Of a DNA stretch of 64,000 bases, positions 7,870 through 17,276 are shown in pieces; position 1 is the stretch's first letter, and every line of letters starts with the position of its first letter. Below the pieces are notes generated by a model, which worked only from the letters and a program-made list of their open reading frames with translations, had not been told where the DNA came from and ran no database searches. Source of the stretch: Gammaproteobacteria bacterium (GTDB taxonomy: Bacteria; Pseudomonadota; Gammaproteobacteria; Ga0077536). The stretch covers positions 1 through 64,000 of the forward strand of contig JAJFJQ010000063.1 of NCBI GenBank assembly GCA_021773835.1. Reading direction: 5' to 3'. A program made the translations under genes and the position numbers.

Positions 7870-9828
7870 TTAATAAGCCGTCATAAATAATCGCTGGTCT
7901 TTACCAAGGGCGTGTCTGCCCTGGGCGTTGAGCACGTTGTCTATCAGCAGATAATCTCCAACTTCGAGTGGCACTTCGATGGTTACGCGCTGATGCACGG
8001 CTGTGATCTCGTCAAGATATGATTGTGGAATCGCTGATCCATCACTGAAGTTTACGTCTAATGATGCCGGCGATTTGACGATGCTAAATAGTTTCGACAA
8101 TAGTGATTTTCGCTCGATAAAATTATTTGACGTAGATTTAAACAAATGGACTTGGTTAAACCACACCCGATCTCGGGTATCGGTGTGGGAGACGCAAGCC
8201 GGCGCGCTATTCCAAATCTCGACGCTGCCATTTGAATGCCATAGGTAGCTCAAGCCATTGTCTCGGCATTTATTTTCTACGACGTCTCTATCGGACGTTT
8301 TGAAAATATTCTGCCACGAATGAACTCTACACGATTCGAGCCCTGTGTCCGGTTTGTAGCTATCAATCGTTGGGAACAGTCGCCGATAAGTGATGCCCCG
8401 TCGTTCAAATTCCAATATGAGTTCGTCGCTGAGGCTTTCGTACATAGAACGCGTGTTCGCGAGCGTGACCGTACCGCCCGGCTGTGGCGCGTTGGCATCG
8501 CACGCCAGTATTTTAAATGACGGAAAAATTGTGCAATCCGAGTAGGCATTGTGCAGCGCCTGTGCGGTCTCAGATAACCAACAATCATCCTCAAAGACAT
8601 TCTCGTACAGCGCTGCGGGAGTTGGAATCGAGCGCGCAGCGTTAAATTGTCGGTCTGGGCGTAAGGCGGCACATAGCTTGCTTAATGAACCGGCACCATT
8701 ATTTGAGAAACCCCGCATTAATATCGCTCCGTGGCGCGATAGGTTTTCGTATACCCAGGGACGCGAATTTTTTACAAACGCGAAGAATTCCGTTTCATTG
8801 AACCGTCTTACCGTCTTTGGGGTGATTACTAAGGGTGACAATTTCCCGAACTCGGCGTCCGGAATCATTTGTTCGCTTATCAGGTCTCCGAAATCGATGG
8901 TCCGCCTTAGGTGGGTTACGGTTGCCTTTGCCGGTTTTTCCGATGCGCGTTTCTGCGCTTCCAAGATGTAACCCATTGTGCGCAGTTGGCGGCGATTAAG
9001 ACTCAACGCTTGGTCGACCCACTCATCAACGGAATCGAGCAGCTGGTTGCGGTCGAGATCTGCAAACCGGGTCCGATATTGTAAGGTCGTCTCATTCGAC
9101 GCAGTTTCCATCCAAGCGTCTAACGTTTGCTGCCCTTCGCCTTGTTCTGCAAGAATGTCGATTACACCCATTTCGTGCAACATCTCTGCTGAGTACCGGT
9201 TAGTACTTCCAATCAGTCGTCTAGCGCAATCCGAACCCGCCCGAGCGCTCAATAGCGCATGGCCACCCATACCGGGAAACAGTCCAAACAAGGCTTCGGG
9301 AAATCCGAACATGGCACCCTTTTCAGCGACTAATAGGTGCGCTGACAGCGCTGCTTCGAAGCCGCCACCTTGTGCCTCTCCTTGAACTAGTGCGACTGTC
9401 GTCAAATCCTCGACGTTTGCCCCCTGTGTGTTTGTCCAAATCGCGTCGAGCGAGGCGTGGGCATAGTGGGCCAACTCATTGCGATTGTTTTTATCGATAC
9501 AATCGCGGAAGCGAGCGAGATCACCACCTAGCGAAAAGATCCCAGGCCGTTTTGATGCCATAATTTTGAAATTAACCGGGGGCGCATGGTCGGGGCTTCG
9601 AGCGAGCGCAGTTGAATACACGTTGTCAACGCTCAACAGGTCTTCCATCATTTCCAACGATACGAAGGCCGGCGCACGGTCTGTGAGGTAAATCCACAGT
9701 GCACGCCTGCTTGAGTCGTAGCTCAGGTCGAGGTAATCAGTGTTGGGAATTTGGACAGTGCGGTTAGGTTGCTGCCGTGCACTTTCCGACGGCGCAAAGC
9801 TTCGCTGTGAAGCAATCACATTAGACAT
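7870..9828 (-). CDS. RpfF-like crotonase (DSF synthase family) fused to a TauD-like domain
   Basis: A 652-residue two-domain protein. Residues about 30-310 are a crotonase closest in pattern to RpfF, the DSF synthase: FSLGGDLARF near 96, GGGFEAAL near 155, FGFPEALFGLFPGMGG near 176 and YSAEMLHEMGVID. Both glutamates used by RpfF (in GGGFEA and FPEALF) are present. RpfF makes cis-2-unsaturated fatty acid signals from 3-hydroxyacyl-ACP. Residues about 330-652 have the TauD/SyrP-like 2-oxoglutarate oxygenase pattern (GGTVTLANTR, GDYLLIDN), but the usual H-x-D/E is HNA near 425 and the distal His of the HGR motif is Gln (AQGR near 637). The domain is therefore either catalytically altered or dead. 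An ACP and a ketosynthase gene lie divergently next to it. Confidence 0.85.
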   Translation of the reverse strand: MSNVIASQRSFAPSESARQQPNRTVQIPNTDYLDLSYDSSRRALWIYLTDRAPAFVSLEMMEDLLSVDNVYSTALARSPDHAPPVNFKIMASKRPGIFSLGGDLARFRDCIDKNNRNELAHYAHASLDAIWTNTQGANVEDLTTVALVQGEAQGGGFEAALSAHLLVAEKGAMFGFPEALFGLFPGMGGHALLSARAGSDCARRLIGSTNRYSAEMLHEMGVIDILAEQGEGQQTLDAWMETASNETTLQYRTRFADLDRNQLLDSVDEWVDQALSLNRRQLRTMGYILEAQKRASEKPAKATVTHLRRTIDFGDLISEQMIPDAEFGKLSPLVITPKTVRRFNETEFFAFVKNSRPWVYENLSRHGAILMRGFSNNGAGSLSKLCAALRPDRQFNAARSIPTPAALYENVFEDDCWLSETAQALHNAYSDCTIFPSFKILACDANAPQPGGTVTLANTRSMYESLSDELILEFERRGITYRRLFPTIDSYKPDTGLESCRVHSWQNIFKTSDRDVVENKCRDNGLSYLWHSNGSVEIWNSAPACVSHTDTRDRVWFNQVHLFKSTSNNFIERKSLLSKLFSIVKSPASLDVNFSDGSAIPQSYLDEITAVHQRVTIEVPLEVGDYLLIDNVLNAQGRHALGKDQRLFMTAY

Positions 9829-10236
9829 CTTGTAAACCCTCCTCCGGGTAAGTCGCGGATACCAGCATTTAAAATTGCTTGTAGCGATAGCGACTTTTTT
9901 CGAACCAACGACCCTTTTAATACTGATGCGGTCTTTTGTTGGTTCTTGGGCGAACGTGGAACTTTCCGTTTCCCACGCAGTTCTATTTATAATTCACGCA
10001 CCAAACGTGTGCCGTCCAGAGAAGCTACGGAAGACGTAATTTTCGTCGCATCACCAATTTGGGGTAGTCAATTTCGAAGTGTGATGAGGTTCACATTGCG
10101 AAAATCAAGGATAATGCGTATAAATAACCTAAAAACAGTAGTTTATAGCGTTAAATTTATTTGAATTATTATATATATCAGATTAAAGATAAAAGTTAAT
10201 CTTCGTCCCCTATCTATCTAAAATATAAGCAATCCT
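9829..10236. other. AT-rich divergent intergenic region
   Basis: About 400 bp separate the RpfF-like gene and the ACP gene, which diverge. The half next to the ACP gene is strongly AT-rich (tatatatat near 10170-10178). This is where promoters for both directions should lie. I see no protein gene in it. Confidence 0.5.
10180..10202. promoter_or_regulatory. Operator-like inverted repeat upstream of the ACP gene
   Basis: AGATTAA (10180-10186) and TTAATCT (10196-10202) form a perfect 7-bp inverted repeat with a 9-bp spacer, 35 bp before the ACP start codon. Size and position fit a dimeric regulator site, but no regulator can be assigned. Confidence 0.4.
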
Positions 10237-10506
10237 ATGAAGCTTAATCGCGACGAGACGCTCACTGCGGTATTGGAAAGCGTTGCTGAAACGCTCAGTA
10301 TCCCCTTGACCGATCTTACTGAGGACACGTTGATTCGGGAGGACCTCGAAGCCGATTCGATGGACGTTGTCACGTTGATGGTTTTGCTAGACGACAAATT
10401 CGACGCGGAATTTAATCCAGAGGACATTCCGGACGAGGAAGTGTCAATCCGTTGGGTGGTCGATCACATCATTGAAAAACTGGAGAGCGCCGCGAATGGA
10501 TCGTGA
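10237..10506 (+). CDS. Acyl carrier protein, dedicated type
   Basis: An 89-residue acidic protein with the ACP fold and the phosphopantetheine attachment serine at residue 41 in EADSMDVVTL. A short helix IPDEEVSIRWVVDHI completes the domain. It is not the housekeeping AcpP, whose usual fab neighbours are absent. Its stop codon overlaps the GTG start of the ketosynthase (GTGA), indicating translational coupling. Together they probably make or hold an acyl chain, plausibly the substrate of the RpfF-like enzyme encoded divergently. Confidence 0.9.
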   Translation: MKLNRDETLTAVLESVAETLSIPLTDLTEDTLIREDLEADSMDVVTLMVLLDDKFDAEFNPEDIPDEEVSIRWVVDHIIEKLESAANGS

Positions 10507-11867
10507 CCAATAATCGCGTTGTCATAGCGGGCCTCGGGGTGGTGTCCGCGCTCGGCAATAACGTCGATAAATTTTGGGAAGCGTGTCTAGCGGGGCACTC
10601 TGCGATCGAATCGATACCCGAACAATGGGCCCACTACTACAAATCTAAGAGCCAGTCGTGGTCGCCATTGACGCTGCCGGACTATAGCGTGTATGGATTA
10701 ACGCGCGCCGATACCTTGCGCTACGATCGGGTTGTATTGAACGCGATCACTGCAGCGGACGATGCGATCGCTGATGCCGGATTCGAAAAAGTAGAGCACG
10801 ATGCGCGGGCGCGGTCGTATCGCCTCGCCGGAGTCAATAGAGATCGATTTGGTGTCTTTATCGGTTCGGGCTTGGGGTGTATTTCATCCGCCTTTAACAA
10901 CTACGTCCCGCATTTGCTCGGTAATGCGTCCGAGGATCTATTTGGGCCCGACCCTGAAGTTCGTAGCGACATGACAGCCGAGCTACGGACGAACTTACAG
11001 GGGTTCCCGCGGGTCAGCCCATTCGCGAGTGTGCAATCGATGGCGAATGCGATTGGTGGACTCCTATCAATTCGATACGGCTCGCGAGGTGCAACCGAAA
11101 CATTGATCTATGCCTGTGCGGCTGGAACAGCGGCTATTGCACGCGCGTATCGCGCAATTCAAACCGGGGAGATTGATGTTGCTATCGCCGGTGGTAGTGA
11201 ATATTACGGCGACCGTGCTGGCGGTGTGTTCATGGCATTTGACCGTCTACAAACATTGGTTTCATCCGAGCAGCCACCGGAGCGCGGAAATTGCCCGTTT
11301 GACGAAGCTCGAACCGGGTTCCTATTTAGCCAAGGTGGTACTGGGATGGTGCTTCTGGAATCGGAATCTCACGCACGCAAACGTGGTGCGTCATCGCTTG
11401 CAGCTATCAAAGGCATGAGCATAACTTCTGATGCGCACTCGCTTGCGGCAATTTCAGAAGAAAACAATGCGATCGAATTGATGTTTAGAAATTTGCTCCG
11501 TGATAGCGAGCTACAACCGGAGGACGTTTCATATATAAACGCACATGGCACTTCGACCTTACAGAACGATCCAATTGAGGCAAATATTTTAGGGCGGGTC
11601 TTTCCCAATAGACCCTACATTAATAGTACGAAATCTTTGCTCGGCCACACGATCGGGGCAAGTGGGGCGATTGAGTGCATCGTAACCATACTTTCAATGC
11701 GCGACGGAAAGATCCACCCGTCGCGGAACTTAGAGAACCCTATCGCTGACTTAAAATTCGCGACCGACGTTTGTACGGCTCCCATCGAATTTGCGGTTAC
11801 GCACAGCTTTGGCTTTGGTGGGCATAACGCGGGGTTAGTGTTACAAAATATTTCTAGCGAGACTTAA
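10503..11867 (+). CDS. Beta-ketoacyl-ACP synthase (FabF/KAS II-like)
   Basis: A 454-residue condensing enzyme with the full Cys-His-His triad: Cys205 in YACAAGTAA, the first His near 347 in NAHGTSTLQNDPIEA and the second near 380 in LLGHTIGASGA, plus the GFGGHN C-terminal motif. It should condense malonyl-ACP with an acyl primer. The GTG start overlaps the ACP stop. At 454 residues it is longer than FabF (about 410) and carries an insert around residues 85-160, as seen in specialised or aryl-polyene/lipid type synthases. The product chain is unknown. Confidence 0.9.
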   Translation: MTNNRVVIAGLGVVSALGNNVDKFWEACLAGHSAIESIPEQWAHYYKSKSQSWSPLTLPDYSVYGLTRADTLRYDRVVLNAITAADDAIADAGFEKVEHDARARSYRLAGVNRDRFGVFIGSGLGCISSAFNNYVPHLLGNASEDLFGPDPEVRSDMTAELRTNLQGFPRVSPFASVQSMANAIGGLLSIRYGSRGATETLIYACAAGTAAIARAYRAIQTGEIDVAIAGGSEYYGDRAGGVFMAFDRLQTLVSSEQPPERGNCPFDEARTGFLFSQGGTGMVLLESESHARKRGASSLAAIKGMSITSDAHSLAAISEENNAIELMFRNLLRDSELQPEDVSYINAHGTSTLQNDPIEANILGRVFPNRPYINSTKSLLGHTIGASGAIECIVTILSMRDGKIHPSRNLENPIADLKFATDVCTAPIEFAVTHSFGFGGHNAGLVLQNISSET

Positions 11868-11921
11868 CACCATTTTGTTTAGTAGATTCCTCGTCTGCAT
11901 AGATGAGACCGGGAGAAGGCT

Positions 11922-12884
11922 GTGCAACAACCAGACATACCGCTCGAAGAACCGACACGTATAGATGCGCTGCGCGAACTGGAACTGCTTGATACGCTAC
12001 CTGAAGAACGCTTTGACCGTATCACCCGCATCGCCAAGCGCCTATTCGGCGTATCTATTGCGCTGATCAGTTTGGTCGACGATAAGCGCCAATGGTTTAA
12101 GTCAAAAGCCGGACTGGATGTAGACGAGACACCTCGAGACATTTCGTTTTGCGGACACGCCATCCTTGGCGATGAGTCGTTCGTCGTAACCGATACACTT
12201 GAAGATAGTCGTTTTTGCGACAATCCGCTGGTGACAGAAGAACCCCATATTCGGTTCTACGCAGGTTATCCGCTCGTGGTATCTGGCGGTAGCAAGATTG
12301 GTACCTTGTGTATTATCGATAGTAGTCCGCGCGCATTTACCACCGAGGATGAAGAGCTATTAAGAGATCTGGCGAGCCTGGCGGCACAAGAACTGATTGC
12401 CTTGCAGCTCGCCACCATGGACCACCTGACCAAGTTATCCAATCGGCGTGGTTTCGAGACGCTGTCGCACCACGCACTGGAATTGTGCCGACGCATGGGG
12501 ACACCTGCGGCGTTGATTTATTTTGACCTTGACGACTTCAAGACAATAAACGACGAGTTCGGCCATTTGGAGGGAGACAGTGCGCTGGCGAATTTCGCGG
12601 CGCTATTAAAGATCGAATTTCGCGGGTCAGATGTCATTGCACGTTTTGGTGGTGATGAGTTTGCGGTAATGATGCTCGATTCCACCGAAGCGGGCCTAGA
12701 CACCGCGTTAGAACGATTCAGGCATTCCGTAGATGCATTCAACGATGAGGGATTGCATCGCTACAAACTCGAGTTCAGCTATGGCTTGGTGAAAGTCGAT
12801 ACCGCGCGGCACTCAGGTGTTGCGAGCCTGGTGAATGAAGCGGACCAGTTAATGTATCAGCAGAAAAGGAGCAAACGGCGCTAG
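11922..12884 (+). CDS. GAF-GGDEF diguanylate cyclase
   Basis: A 320-residue cytosolic protein with an N-terminal GAF domain (about residues 20-160; FCGHAILGDESFVVTDTLED and AGYPLVVSGGSKIGTLCIID are typical) and a C-terminal GGDEF domain. The active-site GGDEF is intact near residue 243 and FDLDDFKTINDEFGH marks the metal site. It should make cyclic di-GMP under control of a ligand or redox signal in the GAF domain. I see no RxxD inhibitory site. The start is GTG at 11922 after a purine-rich GGGAGAAGG. It lies beside the DSF-like block, where RpfG (a c-di-GMP hydrolase) would normally be found. Confidence 0.9.
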   Translation: MQQPDIPLEEPTRIDALRELELLDTLPEERFDRITRIAKRLFGVSIALISLVDDKRQWFKSKAGLDVDETPRDISFCGHAILGDESFVVTDTLEDSRFCDNPLVTEEPHIRFYAGYPLVVSGGSKIGTLCIIDSSPRAFTTEDEELLRDLASLAAQELIALQLATMDHLTKLSNRRGFETLSHHALELCRRMGTPAALIYFDLDDFKTINDEFGHLEGDSALANFAALLKIEFRGSDVIARFGGDEFAVMMLDSTEAGLDTALERFRHSVDAFNDEGLHRYKLEFSYGLVKVDTARHSGVASLVNEADQLMYQQKRSKRR

Positions 12885-12956
12885 CGACTCGGTGTGGCCG
12901 CTAAATTTGCCGCGGATCTAAAAGCATCGTGGTCGAAAATTAGATAGCGCCACGCG

Positions 12957-13802
12957 CTATCCCGCCGCGCCTTCGAACTTTGGCAAATCGTCGGTGATGG
13001 GATACCAAGTTGATTTGGAGCCTACGAAGATATGGTCGTCGGCGCCGCGTCGCGGGTCGTCGTCTAACGATCCAAGCGGCACCACGGCTAGCTGTCGTTC
13101 TTCATCCAGCCGTGGCAGGCCTGAACCACAATCTGGGCAGAACACCTGTGCAAAGTATTTCGCCGCTGCTACGCGATAGGTTTTAATTGCGTCGCCGCCG
13201 CGAGTGAAGCGTATATCGTCTAGGTCAACAAACCCGTTAGTCGTGTGCGCCGCAGCCCGCGCCTTGCGGCAACGTGAGCAGTGGCAGTTGTGTACCACTT
13301 TGAATTCGCCGTCGATTTCATAGGCAATTTTCCCGCAAAGACAGCTACCGCGTAGAATGCCGTCGGAAGATGGGGTCCGTTCAGTTCGGTCAACTGCGGG
13401 TTCAGCCTGTCCTGGGTAATTGTCGTGCTGAGGTAACGCATCGGTGATTGCGTGCCAGGGTGCTTTCCATTTCGCAAATATGTGAGCGGACGGTGATAGC
13501 CCTGGATCACCGTCCATGGACCCGACAGGTATGGCGACAATGTCCCCAAGGTCGGTATTCGGTAGCACCGAGCCGCAGTGCGAGCAAAATGAGCGGATGA
13601 AGCCTCGCGACGACTCGTAGGACGACTTTTCATCTGCACCGGCGGTGTACTCAAACGGTGCATGAGATCCAATCGCATACGATGCGAACGGTGCAGCGTG
13701 TGCCTTGCGGCATATACCGCAATGACAATGAGTGATGCGATCGAATTCGCCGTCGTAGTTCCAGCGAACGGTACCGCAGAGGCAGCCACCTGTAATCATC
13801 AT
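12957..13802 (-). CDS. Tandem GFA-domain protein (glutathione-dependent formaldehyde-activating fold)
   Basis: A 281-residue protein with two GFA/CENP-V domains. Repeat one has CLCGTVRW, HCHCGICRK and FCSHCGS; repeat two has CLCGKIAY, NCHCSRCRK and FCPDCGS. Each binds two zinc ions through these cysteines. Members of the family react with S-hydroxymethylglutathione or are of unknown function. Single-domain forms are usual, so the duplication is less common. No operon partner is evident. Confidence 0.85.
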   Translation of the reverse strand: MMITGGCLCGTVRWNYDGEFDRITHCHCGICRKAHAAPFASYAIGSHAPFEYTAGADEKSSYESSRGFIRSFCSHCGSVLPNTDLGDIVAIPVGSMDGDPGLSPSAHIFAKWKAPWHAITDALPQHDNYPGQAEPAVDRTERTPSSDGILRGSCLCGKIAYEIDGEFKVVHNCHCSRCRKARAAAHTTNGFVDLDDIRFTRGGDAIKTYRVAAAKYFAQVFCPDCGSGLPRLDEERQLAVVPLGSLDDDPRRGADDHIFVGSKSTWYPITDDLPKFEGAAG

Positions 13803-13937
13803 TATTTCCTCAATTTATTCTGTTTATGTGGATTGTATGGAGTCCCACACTGACTCCATCTCACTGTAAAACGGCAATCATGAAACGATCGTCGACACTC
13901 TTGCTGCGACGTGTGCGATCTGTAGCGCCGTTACGAA

Positions 13938-16541
13938 CTAATACAGCGCCCGGATCCCTTCGGTGGTTTGCGCAAACGTCGCCAGGATATCGTCGTGTAA
14001 CTCAGTATGGTCGCGCACTAACCGCTGTGTATCGGCCATCTCAATATTACGCGCCGTCTCAGCGAGTTTCTCCGCCCCAATAACAAGACACGCCCCGGCG
14101 AAGGCGTGCATGGCATCGCGCGCTGCCTGTACCTTGCTCACCTCATCGCAGTCGATCAACGTAGCAATATAGCTCGAGCCATCCGTAATAAAATCTTCAA
14201 AGAAACTCGCTCGCTCCGCCTCGTTCATGTAGGAGACGAGTTCTTCTACCGCGGTGGTATTGAGCAGGTCCGACCCGATGGTGGTGGATTGCGCCGGTGC
14301 CGGGAGGGACTCGTACGGAAACCCACCGCTATTGGTGTCGCTTATTACCGCGATCCCGTCCTCGATATCATTGTTCGCCGCGACCGAGTCGATGACATCG
14401 ACCAGCTGTCTTGGTGTGATGGGTTTCGTCACAAAGGCATCGATACCATTCGCACGAGCTTCCTCGCGGGCCTCAACCCGGCTGTCGGCCGTCATCATGA
14501 TCAGTGGGATGCGACCATCTGGTTCGAAATGCGAGAAGTTATACACCTTGGCAACTTCAATACCGTCGCGATGCGGCATATGCATGTCCAGTATTGCCAG
14601 ATCGTAAGTCCCCTCATGGAGGGCTTCCAAGGCTTCATCGCCGTCGCCGACAATGGTGCAGCGATGCCCCGCATCTTCTAAGACCATCTGTGCGATGCGT
14701 TGGTTGGTGGGGTTGTCTTCCGCCACCAAGATGTGGAGTCCCTTAACACTGTCCGCCGACGGGGCAAACTGCTCTGTCGCGTCGTGTCGCAGGGCGCTCA
14801 CCATGTTCAGCGTTCGGCTAACGAGTTGCTTATCGTCGAGATCGGCGATGTAGGCCGCATACCCCGCAGCGATGGCCGACGATCGGTAGGCATCCTCTCC
14901 ACAAGCGTATACCGGGATGATCCGATCGGTGAAGATCGCCGAGATCGTGCGCACCACACCGCCTAAGTTCTCGGCAAATTGATCGGCATTGACGAAGATC
15001 GCCTCCGGCACTGTCCCGTGCTTATCGGCACCGTGGAATTCCGACAGACTGGCAGCGGTGGGAAAGTTGACTATTTTGGTGCCGAATTGAGATAAAACGG
15101 TGGCGAGATGTCCCTCGGCTTCATCGAAGCCAATACCCGCAACCGTGAACGGGTACAGTGGCGAGACGTCATCGCGCTCAAGCAGTTTCTGCAAATCAAC
15201 GTCAATGGTGAACTTCGTGCCCACACCCTCGGTCGACTCGACGTCGATGTGCCCATCCATCAATCGAATGAGCTCTTTGGCGAATGCCGTACCGAGCCCG
15301 GTGCCACCATGTTTGCGCGTCATCGGTGAATCGGACTGGACGAACGGCTCAAAGATATTGGCCAGCGCGTGCTTTGGTATCCCGGGACCGGTGTCGCTTA
15401 TCTCAAAGCGGACCGTCACGGTGTCGTCTGTTTCGCCTTTGTACAAAACCCGCACAGCTACCTGACCGGCCTCGGTGAACTTCACCGCATTGCCGCACAG
15501 GTTGATCAACACCTCTTGCAATTGATGTGGCGAGCCGATGAGCGCGTTGTGGATCTCAGGGTCGATGTAGACCTGCAGTGCCAGCCCTTTCTCTAAAGCC
15601 TGTGGCCACAGAATATTTGCGGTATCGTTGACCACTTCGTGGAGGTCCATTGGCTGCTGTTGCAGCGCGATCGACTTCGACTCGAACTTACTGATATCGA
15701 GGACACGATTGATGAGTTCGAGCAACGAATTTGATGAGGTGGAAATGATCCGGATCATCTCTCGTTGCTTCGGTGAGGCGGCTGTACCGCGCAACAGATC
15801 CGAGGTTGAAATAATGCCGTGCAGCGGTGTTCTGAGTTCGTGGCTCATCATCGCCACGAAGTCACTCTTCGCCCGGTAGGCTAAGTCCTTTTCAGCGACC
15901 GCCCGTTGCAGTTGCGCAATTAGAAAACCGACATAGGCTGGGACAATAATGAGACCGAACATCATGCCGGCAAATAGTCCCGGGTTGTTAGACCAAAATG
16001 GCGTATACCATCCCGCGACTGCAAAGCAGCTCACCGCCAACGACAACTCAGCACACAGATACCTCAGACCGTATCGAATTCCGTAGCCAACGGAAATCCA
16101 GATGTACAACGCGAAAAAGCCGGCAAAAGTAGCGCCGCCGAAGTAGATAACCCACGTAATGAAAAACGTGTCGCTCAGCATGCTGACGATACGCTGGCTA
16201 ACCCGCCAGATATGTTGGGATTTTCGTTCGTTTAATTGAGTTGCCCAAAAATACAAAATGGCCCCAGCCGGTAAACCAACTACGGCTGTGGCTAGGACCT
16301 TTACAGAGTCAATCTCTGGGTCTAGTCGTGCTGCGATTACGGCGAGCACGATTAGCGAGACGTGCATCCAATTTCGTATTTTTGCTTGTGCGACCTCGTT
16401 CAGTGTGGCGGCCGAAACCGCGAACGACTCCTCGTGTCTACTTGAACTGGCTATGCTGGGGTCGGATGCCGATCCATTACGAACCTTCGGCTCACGGTGA
16501 AGCCGCTTATCGGAAGCGCGTTTAGTTCGTGGAGAAACCAT
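13938..16541 (-). CDS. RpfC-type hybrid sensor histidine kinase (TM input, HK, receiver, Hpt)
   Basis: An 867-residue hybrid kinase. The N-terminal membrane region (about residues 50-210) has the RpfC-like pattern of a helix with an Asp, then a segment ending in GYGIRYGLRYL. It is followed by the H-box SHELRTPLHG near 230, ATPase motifs (INLCGNAVKFTE, DTGPGIPKHALANIF, GGTGLGTAFAKELI), a degenerate receiver-like spacer, a receiver with the phosphoacceptor Asp in LAILDMHMPHRDG near 650, and a C-terminal Hpt with His in AMHAFAGACL near 811. RpfC senses DSF and phosphorelays to RpfG. No RpfG gene is in this window. ATG at 16541 is preferred to a TTG nine codons upstream. Confidence 0.85.
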   Translation of the reverse strand: MVSPRTKRASDKRLHREPKVRNGSASDPSIASSSRHEESFAVSAATLNEVAQAKIRNWMHVSLIVLAVIAARLDPEIDSVKVLATAVVGLPAGAILYFWATQLNERKSQHIWRVSQRIVSMLSDTFFITWVIYFGGATFAGFFALYIWISVGYGIRYGLRYLCAELSLAVSCFAVAGWYTPFWSNNPGLFAGMMFGLIIVPAYVGFLIAQLQRAVAEKDLAYRAKSDFVAMMSHELRTPLHGIISTSDLLRGTAASPKQREMIRIISTSSNSLLELINRVLDISKFESKSIALQQQPMDLHEVVNDTANILWPQALEKGLALQVYIDPEIHNALIGSPHQLQEVLINLCGNAVKFTEAGQVAVRVLYKGETDDTVTVRFEISDTGPGIPKHALANIFEPFVQSDSPMTRKHGGTGLGTAFAKELIRLMDGHIDVESTEGVGTKFTIDVDLQKLLERDDVSPLYPFTVAGIGFDEAEGHLATVLSQFGTKIVNFPTAASLSEFHGADKHGTVPEAIFVNADQFAENLGGVVRTISAIFTDRIIPVYACGEDAYRSSAIAAGYAAYIADLDDKQLVSRTLNMVSALRHDATEQFAPSADSVKGLHILVAEDNPTNQRIAQMVLEDAGHRCTIVGDGDEALEALHEGTYDLAILDMHMPHRDGIEVAKVYNFSHFEPDGRIPLIMMTADSRVEAREEARANGIDAFVTKPITPRQLVDVIDSVAANNDIEDGIAVISDTNSGGFPYESLPAPAQSTTIGSDLLNTTAVEELVSYMNEAERASFFEDFITDGSSYIATLIDCDEVSKVQAARDAMHAFAGACLVIGAEKLAETARNIEMADTQRLVRDHTELHDDILATFAQTTEGIRALY

Positions 16542-17276
16542 GTCGGCGGCAGCGATGTATTCCCGCAAGAGGCAGTAAATTAGACATCAAATTATAGCGT
16601 ACCCCGCCTGACGAATTTGTCGCACGAGTGGCTAAAATTGGCTCTATATAACGAATTTCGCCTAAAACTAGCGTGATTGACCTTTGTTCACTTGATTAAG
16701 CGTTGATTGTTGAGCCGCAGCGGGCAGTACGGCAGGGTTCGTGACGAAAACGAATGTGTCGGGAAGAAACCGATCGGCATGCGAATTTGCAATTTTCGGA
16801 TCGCTTTCCTAGGTTCCGAGTTTCGGTAAACCACCCTTGGTATAAATCGAAAATGGTCGCTATTGTGAACTGGGCCGTCTGCGCAGCAGCCAGGGAGTTC
16901 AAATGAAATAGGGCATCAAATAGCCGCCAACCGATGGTTCGAGGGGGCGCTATAGTCGGTCCTCCAGAGCTCCGAGAAGCGTCACATGTCACTACGTGTA
17001 GTAAGGTCGTGTCGCGTCGGTTCCGATGCACGCTCGCATTAACAACTGGGTCAATTATCTAGCTGAACGAAGCGATACTCACGAGCAATACGAGATAACA
17101 TAGCATTCTCGAACCGGGCGTTCGGTGGGTTCGGACGCTTTCGTTGAAAAACTTGAACATGCAACCGGTAGACGACTTAATAAAGCGTAATGTAGGACAG
17201 CTGGCCATCGACACAGAAATATTCAACTGGAGACATTCCGAAATAGATCGCCTGTCCTGGAATTCCTGAATATCGA
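16542..17276. other. Intergenic stretch without recognised gene
   Basis: About 730 bp separate the sensor kinase and ligase genes. Short open frames exist on the minus strand, but their composition (Arg, Ser and Cys rich) looks non-coding. I see no tRNA, repeat or clear terminator. Confidence 0.4.

Noticed and set aside
7870-9828. Calling the TauD-like domain a halogenase
   Set aside because: The HxA change fits halogenases, but the distal His is also replaced, so the iron site of known halogenases is not preserved.
14106-15478. Several plus-strand open frames of 60-190 codons opposite the sensor kinase
   Set aside because: The minus-strand kinase has complete domains throughout; the opposite frames are composition artefacts.
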